31,750 nt of DNA from positions 1 to 31,750 of the forward strand of contig JBBAAK010000010.1 in NCBI GenBank assembly GCA_041658345.1, in the 5' to 3' direction. The translations under genes were made by a program, and so were the position numbers. Under the pieces are notes generated by a model. It saw only the letters and a program-made list of their open reading frames with translations, did not search any database and had not been told where the DNA came from. Position 1 is the first letter of the stretch; each line of letters starts with the position of its first letter. The DNA is from JBAZYV01 sp041658345. GTDB taxonomy: Bacteria > Patescibacteriota > Gracilibacteria > UBA1369 > 2-02-FULL-48-14. Positions 14,892-22,220 of this stretch are shown here, in pieces.

Positions 14892-15932
14892 ATGACGGAA
14901 GAAAAGGTAAAACAAACGGCTGGCGAGAACCGTAAAAAAGCACTCGAACTTGCAGTTTCTCAAATTGAGAAAAACTTTGGCACCGGTTCAATTATGAAAC
15001 TTGGTGAATCACGCCACATGGACGTGGAAACCGTTCCAACCGGCTCTTTATCTCTTGATCTCGCGCTTGGGGGCGGAATACCGAAAGGGCGTGTTATAGA
15101 AATTTTTGGCCCGGAAAGTTCAGGTAAAACAACTCTTGCCTTGCACATAATTTCAGAAGTGCAAAAACAAGGAGGGCAAGCTGCATTTATTGATGCTGAA
15201 CACGCTCTTGATCCGGCTTACGCACGCAAAATAGGTGTAAATGTGGACGATCTTTTGCTCTCCCAGCCGGACACTGGTGAACAAGCATTAGAGATAACAG
15301 AAACCCTGGTGCGCTCGAATGCTGTAGACATAATAGTAATAGACTCCGTTGCAGCTCTAACCCCGCGTGCAGAAATAGAAGGCGAAATGGGTGAAGCTCA
15401 AATGGGGCTTCAAGCTCGTCTAATGAGCCAAGCGCTCCGTAAACTTACCGCTGCGATCAGCAAATCAAATTGCATAGTTGTTTTCTTAAATCAACTCCGT
15501 ATGAAGATAGGAGTTATGTTTGGAAATCCGGAAACAACAACCGGAGGTCAAGCTCTTAAATTCTACTCTTCAGTCCGTTTGGAAATCCGTCGCATAGGTC
15601 AACTCGAAGGAGTGGACAACGGCACAGGGGATGGCCGTCAACTTGTCGGTAATCGTACGAAAGTAAAAGTTGTTAAGAATAAGGTTGCCCCACCATTCAA
15701 AACAGCGGAATTCGACATCCTTTACGATCGTGGGATTTCACGCGAAGGCGACATCCTGGACCTTGCCGCCAAGTACGAATTTGTTCGCAAAGCCGGAGCT
15801 TTCTATAGCTATGGAGAGGTAAAGCTTGGTCAGGGCAGGGAAAATTCAAAACTTTTCCTTGAGGCGAACAAAGAACTTTCTCAAGAGCTGGAAAAGCTCG
15901 TGCGTGAAAAGGTTGCAACACAAAATGCTTAA
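14892..15932 (+). CDS. recA: Recombinase A
   Basis: DNA strand-exchange ATPase and co-protease for LexA-type repressors. From the ATG at 14892 (MTEEKVKQTAGENRKKALEL) it has 346 residues, normal for RecA. Walker A is GPESSGKT (73-80). Walker B region is VDIIVIDSVAALTPRAEIEG, followed by loop L1 (EGEMGEAQMGLQARLMSQAL), the NQLR motif and loop L2 (FGNPETTTGGQALKFYSSVR). The frame is open from 14826, but the extra 22 codons lie in the promoter and operator, so that start is rejected. recX follows 105 bases downstream. Regulation by a DNA-damage repressor is suggested by the palindrome in the promoter. Confidence 0.98.
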   Translation: MTEEKVKQTAGENRKKALELAVSQIEKNFGTGSIMKLGESRHMDVETVPTGSLSLDLALGGGIPKGRVIEIFGPESSGKTTLALHIISEVQKQGGQAAFIDAEHALDPAYARKIGVNVDDLLLSQPDTGEQALEITETLVRSNAVDIIVIDSVAALTPRAEIEGEMGEAQMGLQARLMSQALRKLTAAISKSNCIVVFLNQLRMKIGVMFGNPETTTGGQALKFYSSVRLEIRRIGQLEGVDNGTGDGRQLVGNRTKVKVVKNKVAPPFKTAEFDILYDRGISREGDILDLAAKYEFVRKAGAFYSYGEVKLGQGRENSKLFLEANKELSQELEKLVREKVATQNA

Positions 15933-16037
15933 CCAAGCCGAAGCGTAAGCGGAGGCTAGACGAAAACATGGCGCCAGCCATAACAATCTTCTTGCGAAAG
16001 TAACAACTACGTTAAGTTATCCTAGCTAAGTTCCCCT
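15933..16037 (+). other. recA-recX spacer
   Basis: 105 bases with no gene. It contains a small inverted repeat, ATGGC-GCCA-GCCAT (about 15968-15981), not followed by a T-run, and an AT-rich stretch ending TTATCCTAGCTAAG before the recX ATG that could hold a weak -10 (TATCCT). recX may be read from the recA promoter or from this one. Confidence 0.4.
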
Positions 16038-16505
16038 ATGGACATCCCAAGTTATAAAAAACACTTAAATTATGCTATGCGCGCGCTCTCAGTGCGCGCG
16101 CATAGCGAATCCGAAATGCGCAAAAAACTGCAAAAAAGAGAAGGCATTGATTCGGAGATAGAAGAGGCGGTAATAAACCGTTTAAAAGAACTCAATTTTT
16201 TAAACGATGACTTGCTCATAAACGTAGCCTTAACAAACGCCTCAAACATATATTTTGATGGGCACATTAAAGTCGCCTCAAAATTGTATAAAAAAGGCAT
16301 TCCATTCGCAAAAACGGCATCAATTTGGAAAGAAATGGGCATGGATGAAAAGGAAATTGCCGCCAAGGCTTTAGCAAGAGCTTCAAAACGTTTTAAAGAT
16401 TTACCTCGTGAGAAATGCTTTCAAAAAAAGGCTAGATTCTTAGCCTCAAAAGGCTTTTCACCAGAGATAATTTTTGAACTTGCCTCAAAAGGTGAAAATA
16501 TGTAA
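16038..16505 (+). CDS. recX: Regulatory protein RecX
   Basis: Inhibitor/modulator of RecA filaments. 155 residues, with the three-helix tandem repeats of the family: AMRALSVRAHSESEMRKKLQ, then INRLKELNFLNDDLLINVAL, and a C-terminal repeat around KCFQKKARFLASKGFSPEII. Position directly after recA is typical. Codons 13-23 contain a very strong inverted repeat (16074-16106), discussed separately. The ATG at 16038 is the only plausible start before the conserved first repeat. Confidence 0.92.
   Translation: MDIPSYKKHLNYAMRALSVRAHSESEMRKKLQKREGIDSEIEEAVINRLKELNFLNDDLLINVALTNASNIYFDGHIKVASKLYKKGIPFAKTASIWKEMGMDEKEIAAKALARASKRFKDLPREKCFQKKARFLASKGFSPEIIFELASKGENM
16074..16106 (+). other. Strong hairpin inside the 5' end of recX
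   Basis: The 13-base arm GCTATGCGCGCGC (16074-16086) and its exact complement (16094-16106) are separated by the seven-base loop TCTCAGT. The stem is perfect and GC-rich, so it should fold strongly in mRNA. It sits about 36 bases after the recX start codon. No T-run follows, so it is not a standard intrinsic terminator. Confidence 0.8.
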
Positions 16506-16534
16506 AATACTCTTAGTCAGGATCATAAACTTAA

Positions 16535-16555
16535 GGTAGGATTTTGTATCCTGCC
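16535..16555 (+). other. Stem-loop between recX and nusA
   Basis: GGTAGGAT (16535-16542), loop TTTGT, ATCCTGCC (16548-16555). The eight-pair stem has one G-T wobble. It is followed by CTATTTACC rather than a T-run, so it could be a weak recX terminator or part of the nusA leader. The nusA start is 33 bases downstream; AT-rich sequence at 16568-16577 could supply its -10. Confidence 0.45.
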
Positions 16556-16587
16556 CTATTTACCAATCTAAATTTAAACTCACACAT

Positions 16588-17826
16588 ATGCACCAACAAT
16601 TTATGGCAGCCGTCCGTCAACTATGTAGCGAAAAAAACCTTCCGGAAGATGTAATCATGGATATTGTGAAGGCCGCTCTTCGTACAGCTTACAGAAAAGA
16701 TTACGGCAACAAGGAGCAAAACATAGAGGTAAATATCGACCCAAAAACTGAGCTTGTGACTATCTACATTGTTAAAAAAGTTGTAGACAAAGTGGAAGAT
16801 TCGGATTCAGAAATTTCTTTGGACGATGCTAAAAAAATGAATAGAGCTATAAAATTAGACGAAGAAATCCGTACGGATGTAACGCCGATGTCATATGGGC
16901 GTATTGCTGCACAAGCCGCAAAACAAGTAATAATTCAGCGTATCCAAGAGGCGGAACGTGATTTTATGTATGAGACCTTCAAGGATCGTGAAAATGAACT
17001 TATAAATGCACTTATTCACAGGGTTGATGGTAATCAAGTTTACGTTGAACTTGGTGGTGTAACTGCACTTTTGCCGGCTCGTGAACAAATTCCAAACGAA
17101 CAATATTACGGTGGACAACGCCTAAAACTTTATTTGGACAAAGTAATCAAAACCACAAAAGGCCCACAACTACTAATTTCTCGCACCAATCCAAAATTAT
17201 TGGAAAAACTAATGGAGTTGGAAATCCCTGAAGTTAAGACGGGCACTGTGATTGTTAAAGGTGTTGCGCGTGAACCTGGAGTGCGTTGTAAAGTTGCAGT
17301 TATGTCCAAAGATGCACAGGTAGACCCGATTGGCGCTTGTGTGGGACAAAATGGAGTACGTGTACAAAATATTACGCGTGAACTTTCTGGAGAACGTATA
17401 GACATAATTCCATGGAGCGAAGATCCAAAAAAATTCATTCAAGAATCTTTAAAACCGGCAAAAATCTCCAGAGTTGAAGTGGAGGGATCTCAGCATTTGG
17501 CAAAGGTATTTGTGACTCAAGACCAAAGGGCACTCGCCATTGGTAAAAGTGGACAAAATGTAAGACTTGCATCACAACTAACAGGTTGGGAAGTAGACAT
17601 AATGGACACGGAAGAAACTGCTGTGGCCGGTCCGGCTCAAGTTGCCCAAATCATGATGGTTACGGATCTAGAAATCCCTGAAGATGTAAAAGAAAAACTT
17701 ATAAGTGCGGGGCTGGAACAAGCACCACAGTTAGCAGGACTTAGCGCAAAAGATTTGATGCAAGTTGAAGGCATTAGCAAAGACGAAGCAAATCTTATTG
17801 TTGCCTCCGTAGCAAAAACTAAATAG
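16588..17826 (+). CDS. nusA: Transcription termination/antitermination factor NusA
   Basis: Binds RNA polymerase and nascent RNA to modulate pausing, termination and antitermination. 412 residues. The order is: N-terminal polymerase-binding domain (about 1-125, LPEDVIMDIVKAALRTAYRK), S1 domain (about 130-200, NQVYVELGGVTALLPAREQI), KH1 (GACVGQNGVRVQNI) and KH2 (AIGKSGQNVRLASQLTGWEV). A short C-terminal helix-hairpin-helix-like tail follows (LAGLSAKDLMQVEGISKDEA). This is shorter than E. coli NusA, which has two acidic repeats, and closer to forms lacking them. It has no Shine-Dalgarno. rimP, often its upstream neighbour, is absent; a LysE-type exporter follows after 13 bases and is probably co-transcribed. 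Confidence 0.96.
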   Translation: MHQQFMAAVRQLCSEKNLPEDVIMDIVKAALRTAYRKDYGNKEQNIEVNIDPKTELVTIYIVKKVVDKVEDSDSEISLDDAKKMNRAIKLDEEIRTDVTPMSYGRIAAQAAKQVIIQRIQEAERDFMYETFKDRENELINALIHRVDGNQVYVELGGVTALLPAREQIPNEQYYGGQRLKLYLDKVIKTTKGPQLLISRTNPKLLEKLMELEIPEVKTGTVIVKGVAREPGVRCKVAVMSKDAQVDPIGACVGQNGVRVQNITRELSGERIDIIPWSEDPKKFIQESLKPAKISRVEVEGSQHLAKVFVTQDQRALAIGKSGQNVRLASQLTGWEVDIMDTEETAVAGPAQVAQIMMVTDLEIPEDVKEKLISAGLEQAPQLAGLSAKDLMQVEGISKDEANLIVASVAKTK

Positions 17827-17839
17827 TTTCATTGAAGCT

Positions 17840-18502
17840 ATGAGCCTAATAAGTCAAAGCGCACTTTTATTCGGATTTACCCAGGGTTTTGTTATAGGAC
17901 CGCTTAGCCTTTTTGCAATCCGCGAAGGCTTAAATCCAAAAAAGGGCTTTTGGTACCAAATGCAGGTTTATTGTGGCTCAATCTTGGTAGATATTTTTTA
18001 TTTGATGCTCGCCACCTACGGCGCAGCAAAATTTATAGAGAACGATATCGTGCAGGTTATTATGTGGTCGCTTGCCGCCTACATGCTCATAAACATGGGC
18101 ATAAATACCTTCCACGAAAGGCCCAAAAGAATGTCATTTCACAATATGCATCGCCAAAAGTTAAAATTTTACCAAACGGATTTTTTCCGTGGTTTTGCAT
18201 TAAACATTGTGAACCCAATGGCGATTGTATTTTGGATTGTTGTTGCAGGCAGTATGTACGGAGATTATGCAAGCACGGTTTCGCCGGGAGTATTCGCAAT
18301 GAACATAGTTGTTGGTGGGATTCCAAGCTGTATAATTGTGGCGCTTTTAACACTTTTGCTCAGAGAAGTTTTCCACACTTGGATGCTCAAAAAACTCATG
18401 CAAGCCGGCTCACTTGTGCTTGTTGGTTACGGTCTTTGGTTCACATGGAAAGCTGCAAACTGTCTACCGGGCTTGGTGGTCGGATTCGCAAGCCTGTTTT
18501 AG
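17840..18502 (+). CDS. LysE/RhtB-type exporter
   Basis: 220-residue inner-membrane protein of the LysE/RhtB translocator family, whose members export amino acids or related small molecules. It begins MSLISQSALLFGFTQGFVIG. The family signature GPLSLFAIREGL (about 20-31) is followed by six hydrophobic segments, and a conserved FFRGFALNIVNPMAIVFWI lies in the second half. The substrate cannot be told from sequence. It starts 13 bases after nusA, so it is likely transcribed with it. A long frame in another phase across this gene and into pilB is a shadow. Confidence 0.85.
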   Translation: MSLISQSALLFGFTQGFVIGPLSLFAIREGLNPKKGFWYQMQVYCGSILVDIFYLMLATYGAAKFIENDIVQVIMWSLAAYMLINMGINTFHERPKRMSFHNMHRQKLKFYQTDFFRGFALNIVNPMAIVFWIVVAGSMYGDYASTVSPGVFAMNIVVGGIPSCIIVALLTLLLREVFHTWMLKKLMQAGSLVLVGYGLWFTWKAANCLPGLVVGFASLF

Positions 18503-18550
18503 CCACCGTACAAAGTTCACCCACAAGTACTGGAAAAAACCTCAAAAATC

Positions 18551-18559
18551 TGCTAGAAT
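18551..18559 (+). promoter_or_regulatory. pilB promoter, extended -10
   Basis: TGC-TAGAAT (18551-18559) is an extended -10, 21 bases before the pilB ATG. It has the same TGC-TA form as at argS, dprA and the CNNM gene. No good -35 is seen. Confidence 0.5.
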
Positions 18560-18580
18560 GTAAAGATAAAATTACATTAA

Positions 18581-20344
18581 ATGGCAGACCAAAATTTATT
18601 GACGGGTCAAGTTAAGACAGATGCACACCTAGCCTTGGCCTCTGCAACAGGTGGAACGCCACTTGGTTCTATCAATCGTGAACTCGAAGAAAAGGTGACT
18701 CGTGAGCGTGCCCAAAAGATGGGCATGAACTACATAGACATAGCCGAGGTGCACATAAATCCGGATTATTTACATGTGCTTGAGAGTCGCGTCGCCTACG
18801 AAGCACTTATAGTTCCGTTCTTCAAAGTGGGCAAAAAAATTCGTCTGGCACTTGCCCATCCAACTAATCCAAAAACGCAAGAAGTTATAAAGCGTTTGAA
18901 GAACGATGGTTATGCAATAAATGTGAATTTGGCATCAGAATCAGGCATACGATTTGCACTTGAATCGTACAAAAGCATTGATGGCCCCTCACCGATTCAA
19001 ACGGAAAATATTATTGATGAAGCTAAAATTGATTCTTACCAGGCAGAAATTGAAAATCTTGGAGCCTTAAAACAAAAAATCGAAACAGTCACTTCCGAAG
19101 AAGCCTTGAATTTTATAAGTGTTGGAGCCCTAAAAACAGGTGCCTCGGACATACATTACCAGCCGGAAGAAAAGACAGTCACAGTGCGATTTCGCATAGA
19201 CGGAGTCTTACAAAAAGTTTTGGAATTGGACCCAAGCACTTATTCATATCTTGGGAATCAACTCAAATTTAAGTCCGGCATGCGCCTTAACGTAACAAAT
19301 ATACCTCAAGATGGACGTTATTATTTTAAAGTCAACGATCGCAAGATAGACGTTCGTGTCTCCTCAATCCCAACGGAATATGGAGAAAGTTTTGTTTGTC
19401 GTCTACTCGATTCCAAGCAAAAAAATCTCTCTTTTGAAGAGCTTGGTTTTGAGGGTCGCACACTCACAATTCTAAAAAAAGCTCTCACTTTGCCAAACGG
19501 AATGATACTTGTAACGGGTCCAACCGGATCAGGTAAGACTACAACGCTGTACACAATGCTTACGGCTCTAAATCAACCGGAAAATAAAATAATTACTCTG
19601 GAAGATCCAATTGAATATCACCTAAGCGGAATTACCCAAAGCCAGATTAACGAGAAAAGAGGCTACAGTTTTGGGTCAGGCTTAAGGGCCATACTTCGCC
19701 AAGATCCGGACATCGTAATGATTGGGGAAATTCGTGATTTGGACACTGCAGAAACCTCAGCTCAGGCAGCACTTACAGGCCATGTGCTCTTGTCTACTTT
19801 GCACACGAATAGCGCAATCGAAACTGTTCCTCGTCTCGCAAATATCGGGCTAAAACCATTCATGATTGCGCCATCCCTGGGAGTGGTGATGGCGCAACGT
19901 TTGGTGCGCAAGGTCTGCCCATATTGCGCAATCCAAAAACCTCTGGAAGAAAGCGAACGCAAAAACTTAACAATTGCAGTAGAACAAATAAAAAAAATCT
20001 ACCCATCGATGGCCTTAGACTTGCCAGCCACCGTGCCTCAAGCCAAAGGTTGTGAAAAATGTAATAATACAGGCTATTTAGGACAAGTTTCCATCGGCGA
20101 AATCTTCGAAAACACAGACGAACTTAAAGATGCGATTTTATCAGAAAAATCAGCAACGGAATTGTTTAACATAGTTCGTGCTCAGGGCATGTTAACCATG
20201 GGCGAAGACGGCGTACTCAAAGTTTTGCACGGAGTCACAACCTTAAGTGAGGTGGAAAGAGTCACATTTATAGCTAGTTCTTTACCAGAAAATAGCGTTG
20301 ATCAAGCCCCAGCCGTAGAAACCCCTGCATCTCAAGAGTCGTAA
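18581..20344 (+). CDS. pilB: Type IV pilus assembly ATPase PilB
   Basis: Hexameric motor that drives pilus extension from the cytoplasmic face of the membrane. 587 residues. The N-terminal MshEN/T2SSE-N type domain (about 30-140, VTRERAQKMGMNYIDIAEVH) is followed by the ATPase core with Walker A GPTGSGKTTT (about 312-321). Then come the Asp box LEDPIEYHLSGITQSQIN, Walker B region DIVMIGEIRDLDTAETSAQA and the His box LLSTLHTNSAIETVPRLANI. The zinc-binding tetracysteine motif of PilB rather than PilT is present: CPYC about 446 and CEKC about 492. No other pilus gene lies in the window. dprA on the other strand overlaps its last 71 bases; PilB and DprA both serve natural transformation in other bacteria. 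Confidence 0.96.
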   Translation: MADQNLLTGQVKTDAHLALASATGGTPLGSINRELEEKVTRERAQKMGMNYIDIAEVHINPDYLHVLESRVAYEALIVPFFKVGKKIRLALAHPTNPKTQEVIKRLKNDGYAINVNLASESGIRFALESYKSIDGPSPIQTENIIDEAKIDSYQAEIENLGALKQKIETVTSEEALNFISVGALKTGASDIHYQPEEKTVTVRFRIDGVLQKVLELDPSTYSYLGNQLKFKSGMRLNVTNIPQDGRYYFKVNDRKIDVRVSSIPTEYGESFVCRLLDSKQKNLSFEELGFEGRTLTILKKALTLPNGMILVTGPTGSGKTTTLYTMLTALNQPENKIITLEDPIEYHLSGITQSQINEKRGYSFGSGLRAILRQDPDIVMIGEIRDLDTAETSAQAALTGHVLLSTLHTNSAIETVPRLANIGLKPFMIAPSLGVVMAQRLVRKVCPYCAIQKPLEESERKNLTIAVEQIKKIYPSMALDLPATVPQAKGCEKCNNTGYLGQVSIGEIFENTDELKDAILSEKSATELFNIVRAQGMLTMGEDGVLKVLHGVTTLSEVERVTFIASSLPENSVDQAPAVETPASQES

Positions 20345-21134
20345 TACTTGCGCAAAGGTCGCGAATGGAACTTGGGAATTCCTCACAAAGCTCCGCCATA
20401 CTTTTTGGTTTTTTCTGTATCAGACTAAAGATCTCTTTAGAAAATTTATCTAAATGACCGGGCGCTTCCCTTATGGTAGTCCAAGGGACCCCAAGAGCCT
20501 CAGCAACTTCTTTGGGACTACTAATAAGTACTCCGCCATCCCGAATCAATTTGAGTGTGCCTGCACTTTTATCATCGGTAATTCTTCCGGGGATCGCCAG
20601 CACCTCGCGTCCGTTATCTAGCGCATGGCTTGCCGTATTAAGCGCACCGGATTTAAAACCAGCCTCAACTACCAAAACAGCCTTGCAAAGCCCTGCAATG
20701 ATGCGATTCCTCACAAGATAATCACTTTTATAATATTCCTGTTGGCCGGACTTCTCAGAAAGTAAAAGCCCGCCATTCTCAATAATCTTTTTGGCGAGTC
20801 CGGTATGCGTAGATGGTTGCACTTGCGGAAGAGGATTGGCCAGCACGGCAATTGTGCCACCGCCTCCTTCCAAAGCACCAAGATGTGCAGACGCATCTAT
20901 GCCAAAAGCCAAACCACTGACTATTGTAATACCCCTCAAACTCAAAGCTTTTGCAAAAGAGAAAGCAATCGCCTCCCCCTGCGCCGTGCAATCACGCGTC
21001 CCAACAATTGCAACGCGGGGATTTTTTAGAATTTCAATGTTCCCGCTGTAATAAAGAGGGCTTGGTGGGTCAAAAATCTCTTTAAGCAACTCAGGGTAAA
21101 GTGGGTCCGACAATCGAATAGAAAAAACATCCAT
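20274..21134 (-). CDS. dprA: DNA-processing protein DprA
   Basis: Binds incoming single-stranded DNA and loads RecA during natural transformation. 286 residues. The Rossmann-like core begins VAIVGTRDCTAQGEAIAFSF. It has SGLAFGIDASAHLGAL, GGGGTIAVLANPLPQVQP, YLVRNRIIAGLCKAVLVVEA and SGALNTASHALDNGREVLAI, all in family order. A C-terminal winged-helix (DML1-like) domain follows (KEIFSLIQKKPKSMAELCEE). The N-terminal SAM domain of longer DprA proteins is missing. The start at 21134 is supported by an extended -10 (TGC-TATTTT, minus strand, hexamer 21141-21146) exactly six bases upstream. It ends within pilB, overlapping 71 bases tail to tail. Confidence 0.95.
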   Translation of the reverse strand: MDVFSIRLSDPLYPELLKEIFDPPSPLYYSGNIEILKNPRVAIVGTRDCTAQGEAIAFSFAKALSLRGITIVSGLAFGIDASAHLGALEGGGGTIAVLANPLPQVQPSTHTGLAKKIIENGGLLLSEKSGQQEYYKSDYLVRNRIIAGLCKAVLVVEAGFKSGALNTASHALDNGREVLAIPGRITDDKSAGTLKLIRDGGVLISSPKEVAEALGVPWTTIREAPGHLDKFSKEIFSLIQKKPKSMAELCEEFPSSIRDLCASITTLEMQGFLRLGLDQRYFLVKN

Positions 21135-21150
21135 GTGCCCAAAATAGCAC
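21135..21150 (-). promoter_or_regulatory. dprA promoter, extended -10, leaderless
   Basis: On the minus strand TGC-TATTTT (hexamer 21141-21146) is followed by GGGCAC and then the dprA ATG. This matches the argS arrangement (TGC-TATAAA, six bases, ATG). Confidence 0.55.
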
Positions 21151-21220
21151 TAGGACCTTGCGAAATTCCTGAATTTTTCCTTAAATTTTTCTTAAGAAAA
21201 CCGAAGCGTAATCATCATAA

Positions 21221-21382
21221 TCACTTTTTTACCACAACCTGGAAAAAATCTGCAATTGCCTTATCTGTTCCAAAACAAACTCTCTCACTTTTGCATTCAG
21301 GACAAATATACTCATATTTCCCTGGTTTGCGTTCGGCATCCAGGGCAACCTTTTTACAATCTTTACAGTAAAATACAATCAT
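21221..21382 (-). CDS. Small zinc-ribbon protein
   Basis: A 53-residue protein read from the ATG at 21382 to a TGA at 21221. It begins MIVFYCKDCKKVALDAERKP and continues with YICPECKSERVCFGTDKAIA. The paired CxxC motifs (CKDC and CPEC) are a textbook zinc ribbon, followed by a short helical tail (AIADFFQVVVKK). It lies nine bases after the membrane-protein gene at 21392-22177 on the same strand and is probably co-transcribed with it. Function unknown; such ribbons often bind nucleic acid or protein partners. Confidence 0.8.
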   Translation of the reverse strand: MIVFYCKDCKKVALDAERKPGKYEYICPECKSERVCFGTDKAIADFFQVVVKK

Positions 21383-21391
21383 TTTGTTTGA

Positions 21392-22177
21392 TTAATAATC
21401 TGTTGGTTCGTGATCAAGATCCACAGTTTTTGTGTTTTGGCTTTGGAAAGCGCTACCATTCCCGCCACCCCACAAATTTCCCCTGGCGGAAGAACTATAT
21501 CTGGTTTGGGACTGCATCATTTTGTATCTGGTTTTTACGTCCAAAGTGAGTGGATCCACCTTATCCGTAAGGCTGGTTTGCACAGGTATTTGATGTCCGG
21601 CACTTGGGCTATAAGTTGGTGGATTTTGGTAGGAAGCTGTGCTTGGCGACGCGTAAGTGCTCTGGGCAGGCTCAACATTTTGCTCTTCCACATTAAATTC
21701 AAGTGTTTCTTCTGCTTCATTCTTTTCATATTTTTTTGCAAAATAACCCGCAATCATCATTAGCCCAACGGACAAAAATGCGACCATCATTCCAAAGCGC
21801 GTGCCTTTAGTGCTGGAACTGAGTCCAAAATCCGGATTGTAAAAAATCACATTCCCCACCAAAAGAAACAAAAGCGACTCTGCACCAAGTATTAAAGATA
21901 AAACTCCGCTTTTACGCCTTAAATTGAAAAAATTTCGTCCAAGTAAAGGCAAGAAAAGATTAAAAAAAGTAACTCCCGCGAACCCAAGAACAAGAACGCC
22001 AATCACAAAAAGCGGCCCCTGTATCCCAAGATAAGTATCTCCTATCCCCACACTGTTCCTTTGATCATACCAAGGCATTATCGTGCTGATCATTGCCATC
22101 ATACTACCTAGCAAAATGGCCTTCTTCACAAAAGGAAGTCTTAGGAAACCTTGTTTCATTCTTTGCTGAAGCGACAT
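21392..22177 (-). CDS. Four-helix membrane protein, unknown function
   Basis: 261 residues. Four hydrophobic segments occupy the first ~145 residues: AILLGSMMAMISTIMPW; LFVIGVLVLGFAGVTFFNLF; VLSLILGAESLLFLLVG; MMVAFLSVGLMMIAGYFA. A conserved-looking external loop follows the first (VGIGDTYLGIQGPLF). The C-terminal ~115 residues are soluble and low in complexity, rich in Ser, Pro, Tyr and Gln (STYASPSTASYQNPPTYSPS), ending in a charged tail. I cannot assign a family. A second ATG (MKQGF) at 22159 is an alternative start, since a -10-like CATTAT lies directly against the first ATG. It is grouped with the zinc ribbon downstream. Confidence 0.75.
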   Translation of the reverse strand: MSLQQRMKQGFLRLPFVKKAILLGSMMAMISTIMPWYDQRNSVGIGDTYLGIQGPLFVIGVLVLGFAGVTFFNLFLPLLGRNFFNLRRKSGVLSLILGAESLLFLLVGNVIFYNPDFGLSSSTKGTRFGMMVAFLSVGLMMIAGYFAKKYEKNEAEETLEFNVEEQNVEPAQSTYASPSTASYQNPPTYSPSAGHQIPVQTSLTDKVDPLTLDVKTRYKMMQSQTRYSSSARGNLWGGGNGSAFQSQNTKTVDLDHEPTDY

Positions 22178-22220
22178 ATAATGGGGGAAAACAAAGGAAT
22201 TCTATCAAACGAGCATCACA

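Noticed and set aside
17950..18615. 221-codon plus-strand frame across the LysE-type gene into pilB
   Set aside because: Out of phase with two well-supported genes; the product is rich in Cys, His and Arg and has no family pattern.
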